The notes under the pieces were generated by a model. It did not search any database. It was not told the DNA's origin and saw only the letters and a program-made list of their open reading frames with translations. Position numbers and translations under genes: made by a program. Below are positions 1 through 6,200 of a stretch of 6,522 nt of DNA, in pieces; position 1 is the stretch's first letter, and each line of letters begins with the position of its first letter. Origin of the DNA: Acidimicrobiaceae bacterium. GTDB lineage: Bacteria > Actinomycetota > Acidimicrobiia > Acidimicrobiales > Palsa-688. The stretch lies in contig JAUTXM010000222.1 in the NCBI GenBank assembly GCA_030838025.1, positions 1-6,522 of the forward strand. The letters are read 5' to 3'.

Positions 1-393
1 CTGGTGCGCTCGAAGCGGGGCGTCGGGGGCGGCTACGTCCTGGCCCGTTCGCCCGCCGCCATCACACTCGGGCAGATCGTGAGTTCGGTCGAAGGGCCGA
101 TCGTGGCCGGCGACTTCGGCGAGCCCCACCAGAACGGGGCGTGCGATCACGAGGGGCAGTGCGTCCTGTTGGCGGTGTGGGCCGACGTCGGCGAGCACAT
201 GCGGGTTCACCTCGACAGCTTCACGCTGGCCGACATGGTCGCGCAGGCCCAGGCCAACGGCGTCCCCGTGTCCCCCATGGTGCTCCAGGTGCCGCCCGCC
301 AACACGACCACTCCCCCGGCGAGGGTCCTGTCCCCGTCGGTGGGCGCCGCCGCCTCGTCGGTGGGCGGCGGGGCGCAGTCCGAGAGCGCCTGA
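1..393 (+). CDS. Rrf2-family transcriptional regulator, C-terminal part (5' end outside window)
   Basis: The frame is open from the first base to TGA at 391-393, giving 130 residues of a protein whose start lies left of the window. The beginning matches the wing and following helix of the Rrf2 winged-helix fold: basic SKRG, then GVGGGY, LARSP, ITLGQIV and VEGP. Next come two cysteines, C48 and C54 in window numbering (CDHEGQC), then a conserved-looking W60 and a TLADM helix. Rrf2 regulators (IscR, NsrR, CymR, RirA relatives) bind DNA as dimers, and many sense Fe-S status, nitric oxide or cysteine. Cluster-binding members usually carry three cysteines spaced about C-x5-C-x5-C; here only the last two are seen and the expected first position is not Cys. 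The final 40 or so residues are a Pro/Ala/Ser/Gly-rich tail, probably disordered. The DNA-recognition helix is not visible, and the regulated genes cannot be inferred. Family assignment is firm; specificity is unknown. Confidence 0.87.
   Translation: MVRSKRGVGGGYVLARSPAAITLGQIVSSVEGPIVAGDFGEPHQNGACDHEGQCVLLAVWADVGEHMRVHLDSFTLADMVAQAQANGVPVSPMVLQVPPANTTTPPARVLSPSVGAAASSVGGGAQSESA
335..367 (+). repeat. Short direct repeat inside the Rrf2 C-terminal tail
   Basis: The 12-mer cgtcggtgggcg occurs at 335-346 and again at 356-367, 21 bp (seven codons) apart. It encodes the repeated SVG motif of the low-complexity tail. This looks like local slippage or duplication in a disordered tail and is unlikely to be functional by itself. 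Confidence 0.6.
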
Positions 394-396
394 GGA

Positions 397-501
397 TCAG
401 GCCGGTTCAGGCCGGTTCAGGCCGGTCAGGCCGGTTCAGGCCGGTCAGGCCAGTCAGGCCGGTCAGTCCGGTTCAGGCCGGATGAGGCCGCTTCAGGCCG
501 G
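397..501. repeat. Tandem array of 11 degenerate 9/10-bp units (consensus tcaggccggt)
   Basis: Eleven head-to-tail units start at 397, 407, 417, 426, 436, 445, 454, 463, 473, 483 and 493. Most read tcaggccgg with or without a trailing t. Variants are tcaggccag (445), tcagtccggt (463), tcaggccgga (473) and tgaggccgct (483). Unit length mixes 9 and 10 bp, so phase is not kept to codons. The array fills the gap between the Rrf2 stop (391-393) and the convergent pseudouridine synthase, whose stop codon (minus-strand TGA, 493-495) lies in the last unit. The GGCC and CCGG cores are self-complementary, so adjacent units could pair in RNA or single-stranded DNA. Since no ordinary terminator is visible here, a role in ending or separating convergent transcripts is possible, but that is inference. 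There are no unique spacers, so this is not CRISPR. Confidence 0.9.
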
Positions 502-1437
502 CGAGAGGTGGCTCAGCACCGCCGTCAGGTCGTCGGGCAGCGGTGACGTGAAGGTCAGCCGTTCGCCCGAGCCGGGATGGTCGAAACCCAGGGCGGCGGC
601 GTGCAACCACACCCGCTCGGGTGCCATCCGGGGCAGGCCCGCGGGCCATTTGCCCTGACGGCGGTACCGGACATCTCCGACGACGGGATGACCGATCGCC
701 GACAGATGCACCCGGATCTGGTGGGTCCGGCCGGTCTCCAACCGACATTCCACGAGCGTGGAGGGCATCGGCGCCGAGAACCGCCCCTCGACCCGGTAGC
801 GCGTCCGGGCCTCCTTGCCGCCAGATCGGATGGCCATCCGGGTGGGATCGGCCTCGGCCCGGCGGATGGGCGCGTCGATCAACCCCTCGTTGGAGTCGAC
901 CAGCCCCCACACCAGCGCCCGGTAGCGCCGCTCCGCCGCCCGCGAGGCGAGCTGGGCGACGAGCGACTGGCGGGCCGCCTCGGTTCGGGCCACGACCAGC
1001 AACCCAGAGGTCCCCTTGTCCAGCCGGTGGACGATGCCGGGGCGGAACTCGGCGCCCCCGTGCGCCAGGCCGGCCAGGTCCGGGAAACAGGCCAGCAGCC
1101 CCGCGACGAGCGTCCCCCGGGCGTTGCCCGCACCGGGGTGGACGACCAGGCCCGCGGGCTTGTCGACCACGAGCACGGCGTCGTCGACGTGCACGACCGA
1201 GAACACCACGTCGGCCTCGGGCTCCAGCCCCGCGGGCGGCGCGGTCGGGGCGTCGGGCACCTCCAGTGTCTCGCCCTCGCATACCCGGTGGCTGCGGGTG
1301 CGCACCGCCACCCGGTCCAGCGACACCACCCCTTCCTCGACGAGGGCGGCCACCTGGCTGCGGGTCATACCGGTGAGCAGCGAGACGACGCGGTCAACCC
1401 GCTCGCCGGCGAGGGCCGCCGGGACGACCTCGATCAC
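493..1437 (-). CDS. rluD: RluA/RluD-family 23S rRNA pseudouridine synthase
   Basis: The product has 314 residues, normal for the S4-containing RluC/RluD group. It isomerises specific uridines in rRNA to pseudouridine in the cytoplasm. An S4-type RNA-binding domain covers about residues 12-60 (GERVDRVVSLL, then MTRSQVAALVEEGVV). The catalytic domain follows: VDKPAGLVVHPG at 91-102, the HRLDKGTSG active-site motif with catalytic Asp140, and GRTHQIRVH at 236-244 with a downstream VGDVRY. The chosen start is GTG at 1437, whose bases overlap the lspA stop as GTGA, implying translational coupling; no strong Shine-Dalgarno is seen. The frame stays open upstream to 1893, but that stretch is antiparallel in sense to nothing and simply lies within lspA in another frame. 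An RluD/YlyB-like gene right after lspA is a widely conserved arrangement, supporting the RluD assignment (E. coli RluD acts on helix 69). The exact target uridines are inferred only from family. Confidence 0.92.
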   Translation of the reverse strand: MIEVVPAALAGERVDRVVSLLTGMTRSQVAALVEEGVVSLDRVAVRTRSHRVCEGETLEVPDAPTAPPAGLEPEADVVFSVVHVDDAVLVVDKPAGLVVHPGAGNARGTLVAGLLACFPDLAGLAHGGAEFRPGIVHRLDKGTSGLLVVARTEAARQSLVAQLASRAAERRYRALVWGLVDSNEGLIDAPIRRAEADPTRMAIRSGGKEARTRYRVEGRFSAPMPSTLVECRLETGRTHQIRVHLSAIGHPVVGDVRYRRQGKWPAGLPRMAPERVWLHAAALGFDHPGSGERLTFTSPLPDDLTAVLSHLSPA

Positions 1438-2066
1438 TCGGACAACTTGGCGTCGGGCCGGTTGCGGCCCGACTCGGAAGGCGCCGTGGTTGTGCCCGCC
1501 GCAGATGCCGCCTTCGGCCGAGCCCGGAAGAACACCAGCGCCAGTAGCACCGCCCCGACGCTGATGGCCGCGTCGGCGATGTTGAACACCGGCCACCAGC
1601 GCAGGTCGATGAAGTCGACGACCGCTCCGTGATGGTGGCGCACCAGTCGGTCGGCCAGGTTGCCGAGCGCCCCCCCGAGCAGCAGTCCCATCGCCACCGC
1701 GGCGGGCCACGAGGCGCTCCGGCTGGCTTGGCGTCCCAAACCGAGCAGCACCACCACCAACACGATGACCCCGCCGACGATGATGGCCGTGCTGTCCTGG
1801 CCCAACCCGAACGCCGTTCCCGAGTTGAACTGGACGAACAGACGCAGCGTCCAGACGACGTGGACCGGATCCCGGGCATGGGCCAGCGCCCACGACTTGG
1901 CCGCCTGGTCGAGCGCCACGACGGCCGCCGCGATGGCGACGATCGACAGCCGGCGGTGCCGTATCGATTCGGCCTGTCTCCCGATCGGCGCGGGGGTGCC
2001 TCCGTCGGTGCGCCCCGCCGAACCCGGCGGTCGTTGCTCAGCCGGCCGGCCGAGGCCGGGGCCCAT
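1434..2066 (-). CDS. lspA: Lipoprotein signal peptidase (signal peptidase II)
   Basis: The product has 210 residues and is an integral membrane aspartic protease that cleaves the signal peptide of diacylglyceryl-modified prolipoproteins just before the lipidated cysteine. Four hydrophobic segments are visible, near residues 40-58, 94-112, 120-136 and 165-181. Family motifs appear in order: LDQAAKSWA after the first segment, FNSGTAFGL at 80-88, GNLADR with catalytic Asp139, and VVDFIDL followed by FNIAD with catalytic Asp165. The start is ATG at 2066, which shares its A with the upstream stop as TGATG, so translation probably re-initiates. An alternative ATG at 2096 would overlap the upstream gene by 31 bp and add ten residues. 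The N-terminal 39 residues before the first segment are Pro/Gly/Arg-rich, and a hydrophilic tail of about 28 residues follows the last one; both exceed the usual 150-170-residue core. It overlaps rluD by 4 bp downstream. Function is secure. Confidence 0.95.
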   Translation of the reverse strand: MGPGLGRPAEQRPPGSAGRTDGGTPAPIGRQAESIRHRRLSIVAIAAAVVALDQAAKSWALAHARDPVHVVWTLRLFVQFNSGTAFGLGQDSTAIIVGGVIVLVVVLLGLGRQASRSASWPAAVAMGLLLGGALGNLADRLVRHHHGAVVDFIDLRWWPVFNIADAAISVGAVLLALVFFRARPKAASAAGTTTAPSESGRNRPDAKLSE

Positions 2067-2632
2067 CAGCGCCGAGAGAGCCCGCCGCTCTTGCATCCGA
2101 CGCACAGAGCGGCATACGGCAGCGCCTTCAGCCGGGCCTGCGGGATAGGCTGGCCGCACTGCTCACACGTGCCGTAGTTGCCGGCATCGATCTTGGCCAG
2201 CGCCCGGTCGATCTCCAATACGGCGCCGCGGGCTTGAGCCGACAACAACAGGTCGAGTTCCCGGTCGACGTTGGACGTCCCTCCCTCGCCGCCCTCCTCG
2301 TCGAACTGGACGTCGCCCGGTTCGTGCTCGAGCGCCAGCGAATCGGCTTCGGCCTTCAGCTCGTCGGCTTGCTTGGTATAGCTTTCCCGCTCCTGGAGCA
2401 ACAGCGTTCGCTGCTCGGTCAGGAAGTCGGCCTTGTTGGGATCCTTGGCCCGCTTCGGGGCGCTCTTCTTGGCCGATGTCGACTTGGTCGCGGCTGCCTT
2501 GGCTGGCTCACTGCCCGGATTCGACACGGTCACAGCCTCGGCCTCGGCGGACGCGGCGGGGGCCGCCTCGGCCAGTTCGGTGGCGGGGGCCGGCGCCTCG
2601 GCCAGTTCGGAGGTTCCTTCGGTTTCCGGCAT
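2066..2632 (-). CDS. DksA/TraR-family C4 zinc-finger protein
   Basis: The product has 188 residues. The C-terminal part holds a DksA/TraR-type finger, C156-x2-C159-x17-C177-x2-C180, preceded by DAGNYGTC and containing the family's IPxARLKALPYA string. Before it lie two predicted long helices (about 65-103 and 120-150) joined by an acidic Gly-rich turn (EPGDVQFDEEGGEGG), the expected coiled-coil hairpin. DksA proteins insert such a hairpin into the RNA polymerase secondary channel, often acting with ppGpp; whether this one does is inference, since the E. coli tip pattern DxxDxA is not obvious. The first 60 or so residues are an Ala/Glu/Pro-rich segment turning Lys-rich, probably disordered. 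The start ATG at 2632 has AGG seven bases upstream; the frame extends to 2761, but that would overlap the DUF167 gene and encodes unconserved-looking sequence. Its stop overlaps the lspA start. A DksA-like gene before lspA is, from memory, usual in actinobacteria. Confidence 0.9.
   Translation of the reverse strand: MPETEGTSELAEAPAPATELAEAAPAASAEAEAVTVSNPGSEPAKAAATKSTSAKKSAPKRAKDPNKADFLTEQRTLLLQERESYTKQADELKAEADSLALEHEPGDVQFDEEGGEGGTSNVDRELDLLLSAQARGAVLEIDRALAKIDAGNYGTCEQCGQPIPQARLKALPYAALCVGCKSGGLSRR
2564..2610. repeat. 17-bp direct repeat in the low-complexity N-terminus of the DksA-like gene
   Basis: An identical 17-mer (cgcctcggccagttcgg) occurs at 2564-2580 and 2594-2610, a period of 30 bp or ten codons. 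On the minus strand it encodes the duplicated ELAEA blocks near residues 9-23 (ELAEAPAPAT followed by ELAEAAPAAS). Because the repeat keeps the frame, gain or loss of a copy would only change the length of the disordered segment. Confidence 0.8.
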
Positions 2633-2667
2633 GATCAGACCTGTTCCACCCCTATCGGCGGGGCCGG

Positions 2668-2676
2668 ACCCTAGCA
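2668..2676 (-). promoter_or_regulatory. Candidate extended -10 promoter for the dksA-like/lspA/rluD operon
   Basis: On the minus strand the bases read TGCTAGGGT, matching an extended -10 (TGN followed by TANNNT), with the hexamer at 2673-2668. It lies about 36 bp upstream of the dksA-like ATG at 2632, leaving a short leader of about 30 nt. A TTGGAT at 2700-2695 resembles a -35 but sits 21 bp away, too far for a standard spacer, so an extended -10 alone would have to suffice. Motifs this short arise by chance; support is weak. Confidence 0.27.
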
Positions 2677-2708
2677 TGGAGCCCAGGCCAGAGAATCCAA
2701 ATTGTCGG

Positions 2709-3113
2709 TCACAGAACGCCGCCTGTGCCTCGGACATTCCCTCCTGAACGGGCCGAGCCACCGACCTTGGGCTTGGGCTCGGAGTTGGCGATGAGTGTCC
2801 GCACTACGTCGAGGTCCACCGGGCCGACGCGCAGGCGCTTGGCTCGGGTGGTTTCGCCCGATTCAAGGCTGACGCTGGTCGCCGGCACACCCAACATGTA
2901 GGACAGCAGCTGCGCCACCGCCTGGTTGGCCCGCCCGCCCTCGGGCGGCGCTGCGACCTTGATCTTCAGCGCGTCGCCGTGGCGGCCCACGACCGTCGTG
3001 CGTCCCGCGCCTGGTTGCAACCAGACCCGCAGCACGATGTCAACCTTCTCCGAATCCCCGTCTTCACGCTCGATCACATCGAACAGCAGATCGACGGTGT
3101 CTTTGCCTGCCAT
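2709..3113 (-). CDS. DUF167 / YggU-family protein
   Basis: The product has 134 residues. The DUF167 core is at about 24-97: VDIVLRVWLQPGAGRTTVVG, then ALKIKVAAPPEGGRANQAV, LLSYMLGVP, VSLESGETTRAKRLRV. The APP-x-GGRAN block and the SGETTRAKR block are the best-known family signatures. The family is small and widespread, and its biochemical role is not established, so none is assigned. Extra sequence flanks the core: a 23-residue acidic N-terminus and a 30-residue Lys/Gly/Ser-rich tail, where the usual length is about 75-110. The start ATG at 3113 has GAGG six bases upstream, a reasonable Shine-Dalgarno. It lies 76 bp upstream of the DksA-like gene on the same strand and may be the first gene of that operon. 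It is divergent from ileS across 90 bp. The family call is firm. Confidence 0.9.
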   Translation of the reverse strand: MAGKDTVDLLFDVIEREDGDSEKVDIVLRVWLQPGAGRTTVVGRHGDALKIKVAAPPEGGRANQAVAQLLSYMLGVPATSVSLESGETTRAKRLRVGPVDLDVVRTLIANSEPKPKVGGSARSGGNVRGTGGVL

Positions 3114-3140
3114 AGCTTCCCTCGGCTCTCGGTCCGGGGC

Positions 3141-3146
3141 ACCCTA
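3141..3146 (-). promoter_or_regulatory. Candidate -10 element for the DUF167 gene
   Basis: The minus strand reads TAGGGT here, matching the TANNNT actinobacterial -10 pattern and identical to the candidate hexamer before the DksA-like gene. It is 27 bp upstream of the ATG at 3113, leaving a leader of about 20 nt that holds the GAGG ribosome-binding site. No good -35 is seen at 16-18 bp. This is low-confidence motif matching. Confidence 0.27.
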
Positions 3147-3191
3147 CCTCCCCCTGACCCCAAACCCGTCGGGAATCCCGGCACCGGGGCT

Positions 3192-3197
3192 TATCGT
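3192..3197 (+). promoter_or_regulatory. Candidate -10 element for a leaderless ileS transcript
   Basis: TATCGT at 3192-3197 (within TTATCGT) fits TANNNT and ends six bases before the ileS ATG at 3204. With standard geometry, transcription would begin at or next to the A of the ATG, giving a leaderless mRNA, a common arrangement in actinobacteria. This agrees with the lack of a Shine-Dalgarno upstream of the ATG. No clear -35 hexamer is present; a perfect small palindrome, CCCGG-CA-CCGGG, lies at 3177-3188 just upstream and could be an operator or chance. Confidence 0.4.
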
Positions 3198-3203
3198 GGT
3201 GCC

Positions 3204-6200
3204 ATGCCCGAAGGTCCCCGCCCCTACCCCGACGTCCCCGCCGCCCCCGATCTGCCCGCGCTCGAGGACGACATCTTGGCGTCGTGGGCGGAACGGAAGA
3301 CCTTCGAGGAATCGGTCGCTCAGCGCTCTGGCGGAGCCAACGAGTACGTCTTTTACGATGGGCCTCCCTTCGCCAACGGGCTGCCACATTACGGCCATCT
3401 CCTCACCGGGTTCGTGAAGGACACCATCCCCCGCTACCAGACGATGCGGGGTCACCGGGTCGAGCGTCGCTTCGGCTGGGATTGCCATGGGCTCCCCGCC
3501 GAGACCGAGGCAGAAAAGGAACTCGGCGTCTCCGGGCGAGGACCGATCACGGAGTTCGGGATCGACCGGTTCAATGACTATTGCCGCACCTCGGTCCTGC
3601 GCTATACCCACGAATGGGAGCGTTACGTCACCCGCCAGGCCCGTTGGGTCGATTTCGAAGACGATTACAAGACAATGGATCTCTCCTACATGGAAAGCGT
3701 CATGTGGGCCATAAAGCGGCTGTGGGAGAAAGGTCTACTGTACGAGGGATTCCGGGTGCTTCCCTATTGTTGGGAATGCGAGACCCCACTGTCCAATTTC
3801 GAGACCCGGCAGGACGACGCCTATCGCGATCGCCAGGATCCGGCCGTCACGGTGGCATTCGACCTCGACGGCGACCTGCCGGCCTCACTCTGGGTTTGGA
3901 CGACCACGCCGTGGACACTCCCCTCCAATCTGGCGGTGGCGGTCGGACCGGACATCGATTACGCGGTGTTCGAGGCGGGCGGGCGTCGGGTCATCCTGGC
4001 GGAAGCGGCGATTCCCAACTACGAGAAGGAACTCGCCTCCTTCACGCAGGTAGGTCGGGTAAAGGGGAGCGAGTTGGTGGGTCGCACCTATCGCCCCCTT
4101 TTCCCCTATTTCGCCGGGACCCCGGGCGCTTTCCGTTTGCTGGCCGGGGAATTCGTGACGACGGGTGAGGGCACCGGGGTGGTGCACATGGCGCCCGGCT
4201 TCGGCGAGGACGACCAACGGGCGTGCGAGGCGGCGGGAATCTCCGTCGTCTGCCCGGTGGACGACCGGGGCCGGTTCACCGACGAGGTACCCGACTATCG
4301 AGGCGTCCAGGTGTTCGACGCCAACATGCCGATCATCCGAGACCTCCGGGCCCGGGGCGCGCTGGTGCGTCACGACTCGTATGTTCATAGCTACCCGCAT
4401 TGTTGGCGAACCGATACGCCGCTGATCTACAAGGCCGTCAGTTCGTGGTTCGTGCAGGTGACCACCATTCGGGATCGCATGCTGGAGCTCAATGAGGAAA
4501 TCACCTGGGTTCCGGCGCACGTACGCGACGGTTCATTCGGGAAATGGCTCGAAAATGCCAGGGACTGGTCCATATCCCGGAATCGGTTCTGGGGATCGCC
4601 AATCCCGGTTTGGAAGAGTGACGACCCGAACCATCCGCGCCTTGATGTCTACGGCTCCCTCGACGAGTTGGCCGCCGATTTCGGGGTGCGCCCCACCGAT
4701 CTGCACCGCCCTTTCATCGACCGCCTGACCCGCCCCAATCCTAACGATCCCACCGGTCAGTCCACGATGCGCCGGGTCACCGACGTGCTCGACTGCTGGT
4801 TCGAGTCCGGTTCGATGCCATTCGCCCAGGTGCACTATCCCTTCGAACAAGGCGATTGGTTCGACCGACACTTCCCCGGCGATTTCATCGTGGAATACAT
4901 CGGCCAGACACGAGGGTGGTTCTACACGCTGCACGTCCTGGCCACGGCGTTGTTCGACCGGCCGGCATTCAGGACGTGCGTGGCGCACGGCATCCTCCTC
5001 GGCGATGACGGCCAGAAGATGTCGAAGCGCCTCCGCAACTATCCCGATCCCGAGGCCATGTTCGTCAAGCATGGAGCCGATGCCATGCGCTGGTTCCTCC
5101 TTTCGTCGCCGGTGCTGCGCGGCGGCGACATGGCGGTGAAGGAGCAGGGCATCCGCGACGCCGTGCGCTCGGCGATACACCCGTTGTGGAACGCCTGGTA
5201 TTTCTTCACGCTGTACGCCAACGCCGACGGCGTGACCGCCGGCACCGCCCGGTTCTCGGCGACCGGAGTGCTGGACCGCTACGTGCTGGCCAAACTTCAA
5301 CAGGCCGTGGCGACGGTGACTGACGCCCTGGACAGCTATGACATCTCCGGGGCCTGTCTCGCCATCGAGGGTTTCCTCGACGCCTTGACCAACTGGTACA
5401 TACGCCGCAGCCGGGACCGTTTCTGGGGTACGTCGGCGGTTTCGACCTCGGGCGATTCGGGCGCCGATGACCAGCAGGACGCGTTCGACACACTGGGCAC
5501 GGTGCTCGAGGTGCTGTGCCGAACGGCCGCGCCCCTGCTGCCCATGCTCAGCGAGTCAGTGTGGCGCGGCCTGACCGGAGGCGAGAGCGTCCATCTGGCC
5601 GACTGGCCCGACGCCTCGGCCCTGCCCCACGACCCGGAGCTGGTCGCGGTCATGGACCGGGTGCGGCAGGTGTGCTCGGCCGCCCACTCGGTCCGCAAGG
5701 CCCAGGGCCTGCGGGCTCGCCTGCCGCTGGCGGCCCTGACGGTGGCGGCAGCCGACGCGCCATCGCTGGCGCCGTTCGAAGACCTGATCAAAGACGAGGT
5801 CAACGTGAAGGCGCTGCGGCTTACCTCGTCGGTCGGCGAGGTGGCCGACGAACTTCTGACAGTCGTCTTCCGCGTCGCCGCCCCCCGGCTTGGGAAGGTC
5901 ACCCAGCAGGCGGCCGCGGCCGCCCGGACCGGCGACTGGGAGGTTTTGGGTGACGGCCGGGCCCGGGTCGGCCCCGCGGTGCTGGAGCCAGGCGAGTGGG
6001 AGCTGCGGCTGACGCCCCGGTGGCCCGAGGTCAGCCGGGTGTTGCCCGGCGAGGGGGGCGTGGTGATGCTTGACGTGGACCTCACCGGCGACCTCGAGGC
6101 CGAGGGACGGGCCCGTGACGTCGTCCGGATGGTCCAGAAGGGCCGACGGGAGGCGGGCCTACGGGTGACCGACCGCATCACCCTCCGGTTGCTCGCGCCC

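Noticed and set aside
397..501. CRISPR array
   Set aside because: The units are 9-10 bp, directly adjacent and without unique spacers; no cas genes are in the window.
577..1632. Long + strand open frame (351 codons) opposite rluD and the end of lspA
   Set aside because: It is antisense to well-supported motifs in both genes, has His/Gly/Arg-rich composition typical of a GC-rich shadow, and matches no family.
1438..1893. In-frame upstream extension of rluD (to 466 residues)
   Set aside because: This stretch lies wholly within lspA in another frame, has low-quality composition, and the GTG at 1437 gives the standard RluD length with a classic overlap.
2640..2653. Minus-strand string resembling the T-box core (GGGTGGAAC)
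   Set aside because: It matches the first nine positions only, lacks the following CGCG, sits just before a DksA-like gene rather than an aminoacyl-tRNA synthetase, and has no space for specifier and antiterminator stems.
2633..2761. Upstream ATG starts (2761, 2677) for the DksA-like gene
   Set aside because: The first overlaps the DUF167 gene; both add Gly/Ser-rich sequence without similarity to the family, while ATG 2632 has a spaced AGG and starts a coherent acidic N-terminus.
2979..3203. In-frame upstream extension of ileS
   Set aside because: It would run through the divergent DUF167 gene and its start region; the added residues show no resemblance to IleRS, and the ATG at 3204 gives the usual length.
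4533..5300. Minus-strand open frame of 255 codons inside ileS
   Set aside because: It is antisense to the conserved ileS core including KMSKR; GC-rich coding DNA commonly leaves such frames open.
5336..6181. Minus-strand open frame of 281 codons inside the ileS 3' end
   Set aside because: Ser/Arg/Thr-rich composition and antisense position to the anticodon-binding and C-terminal domains mark it as a shadow.
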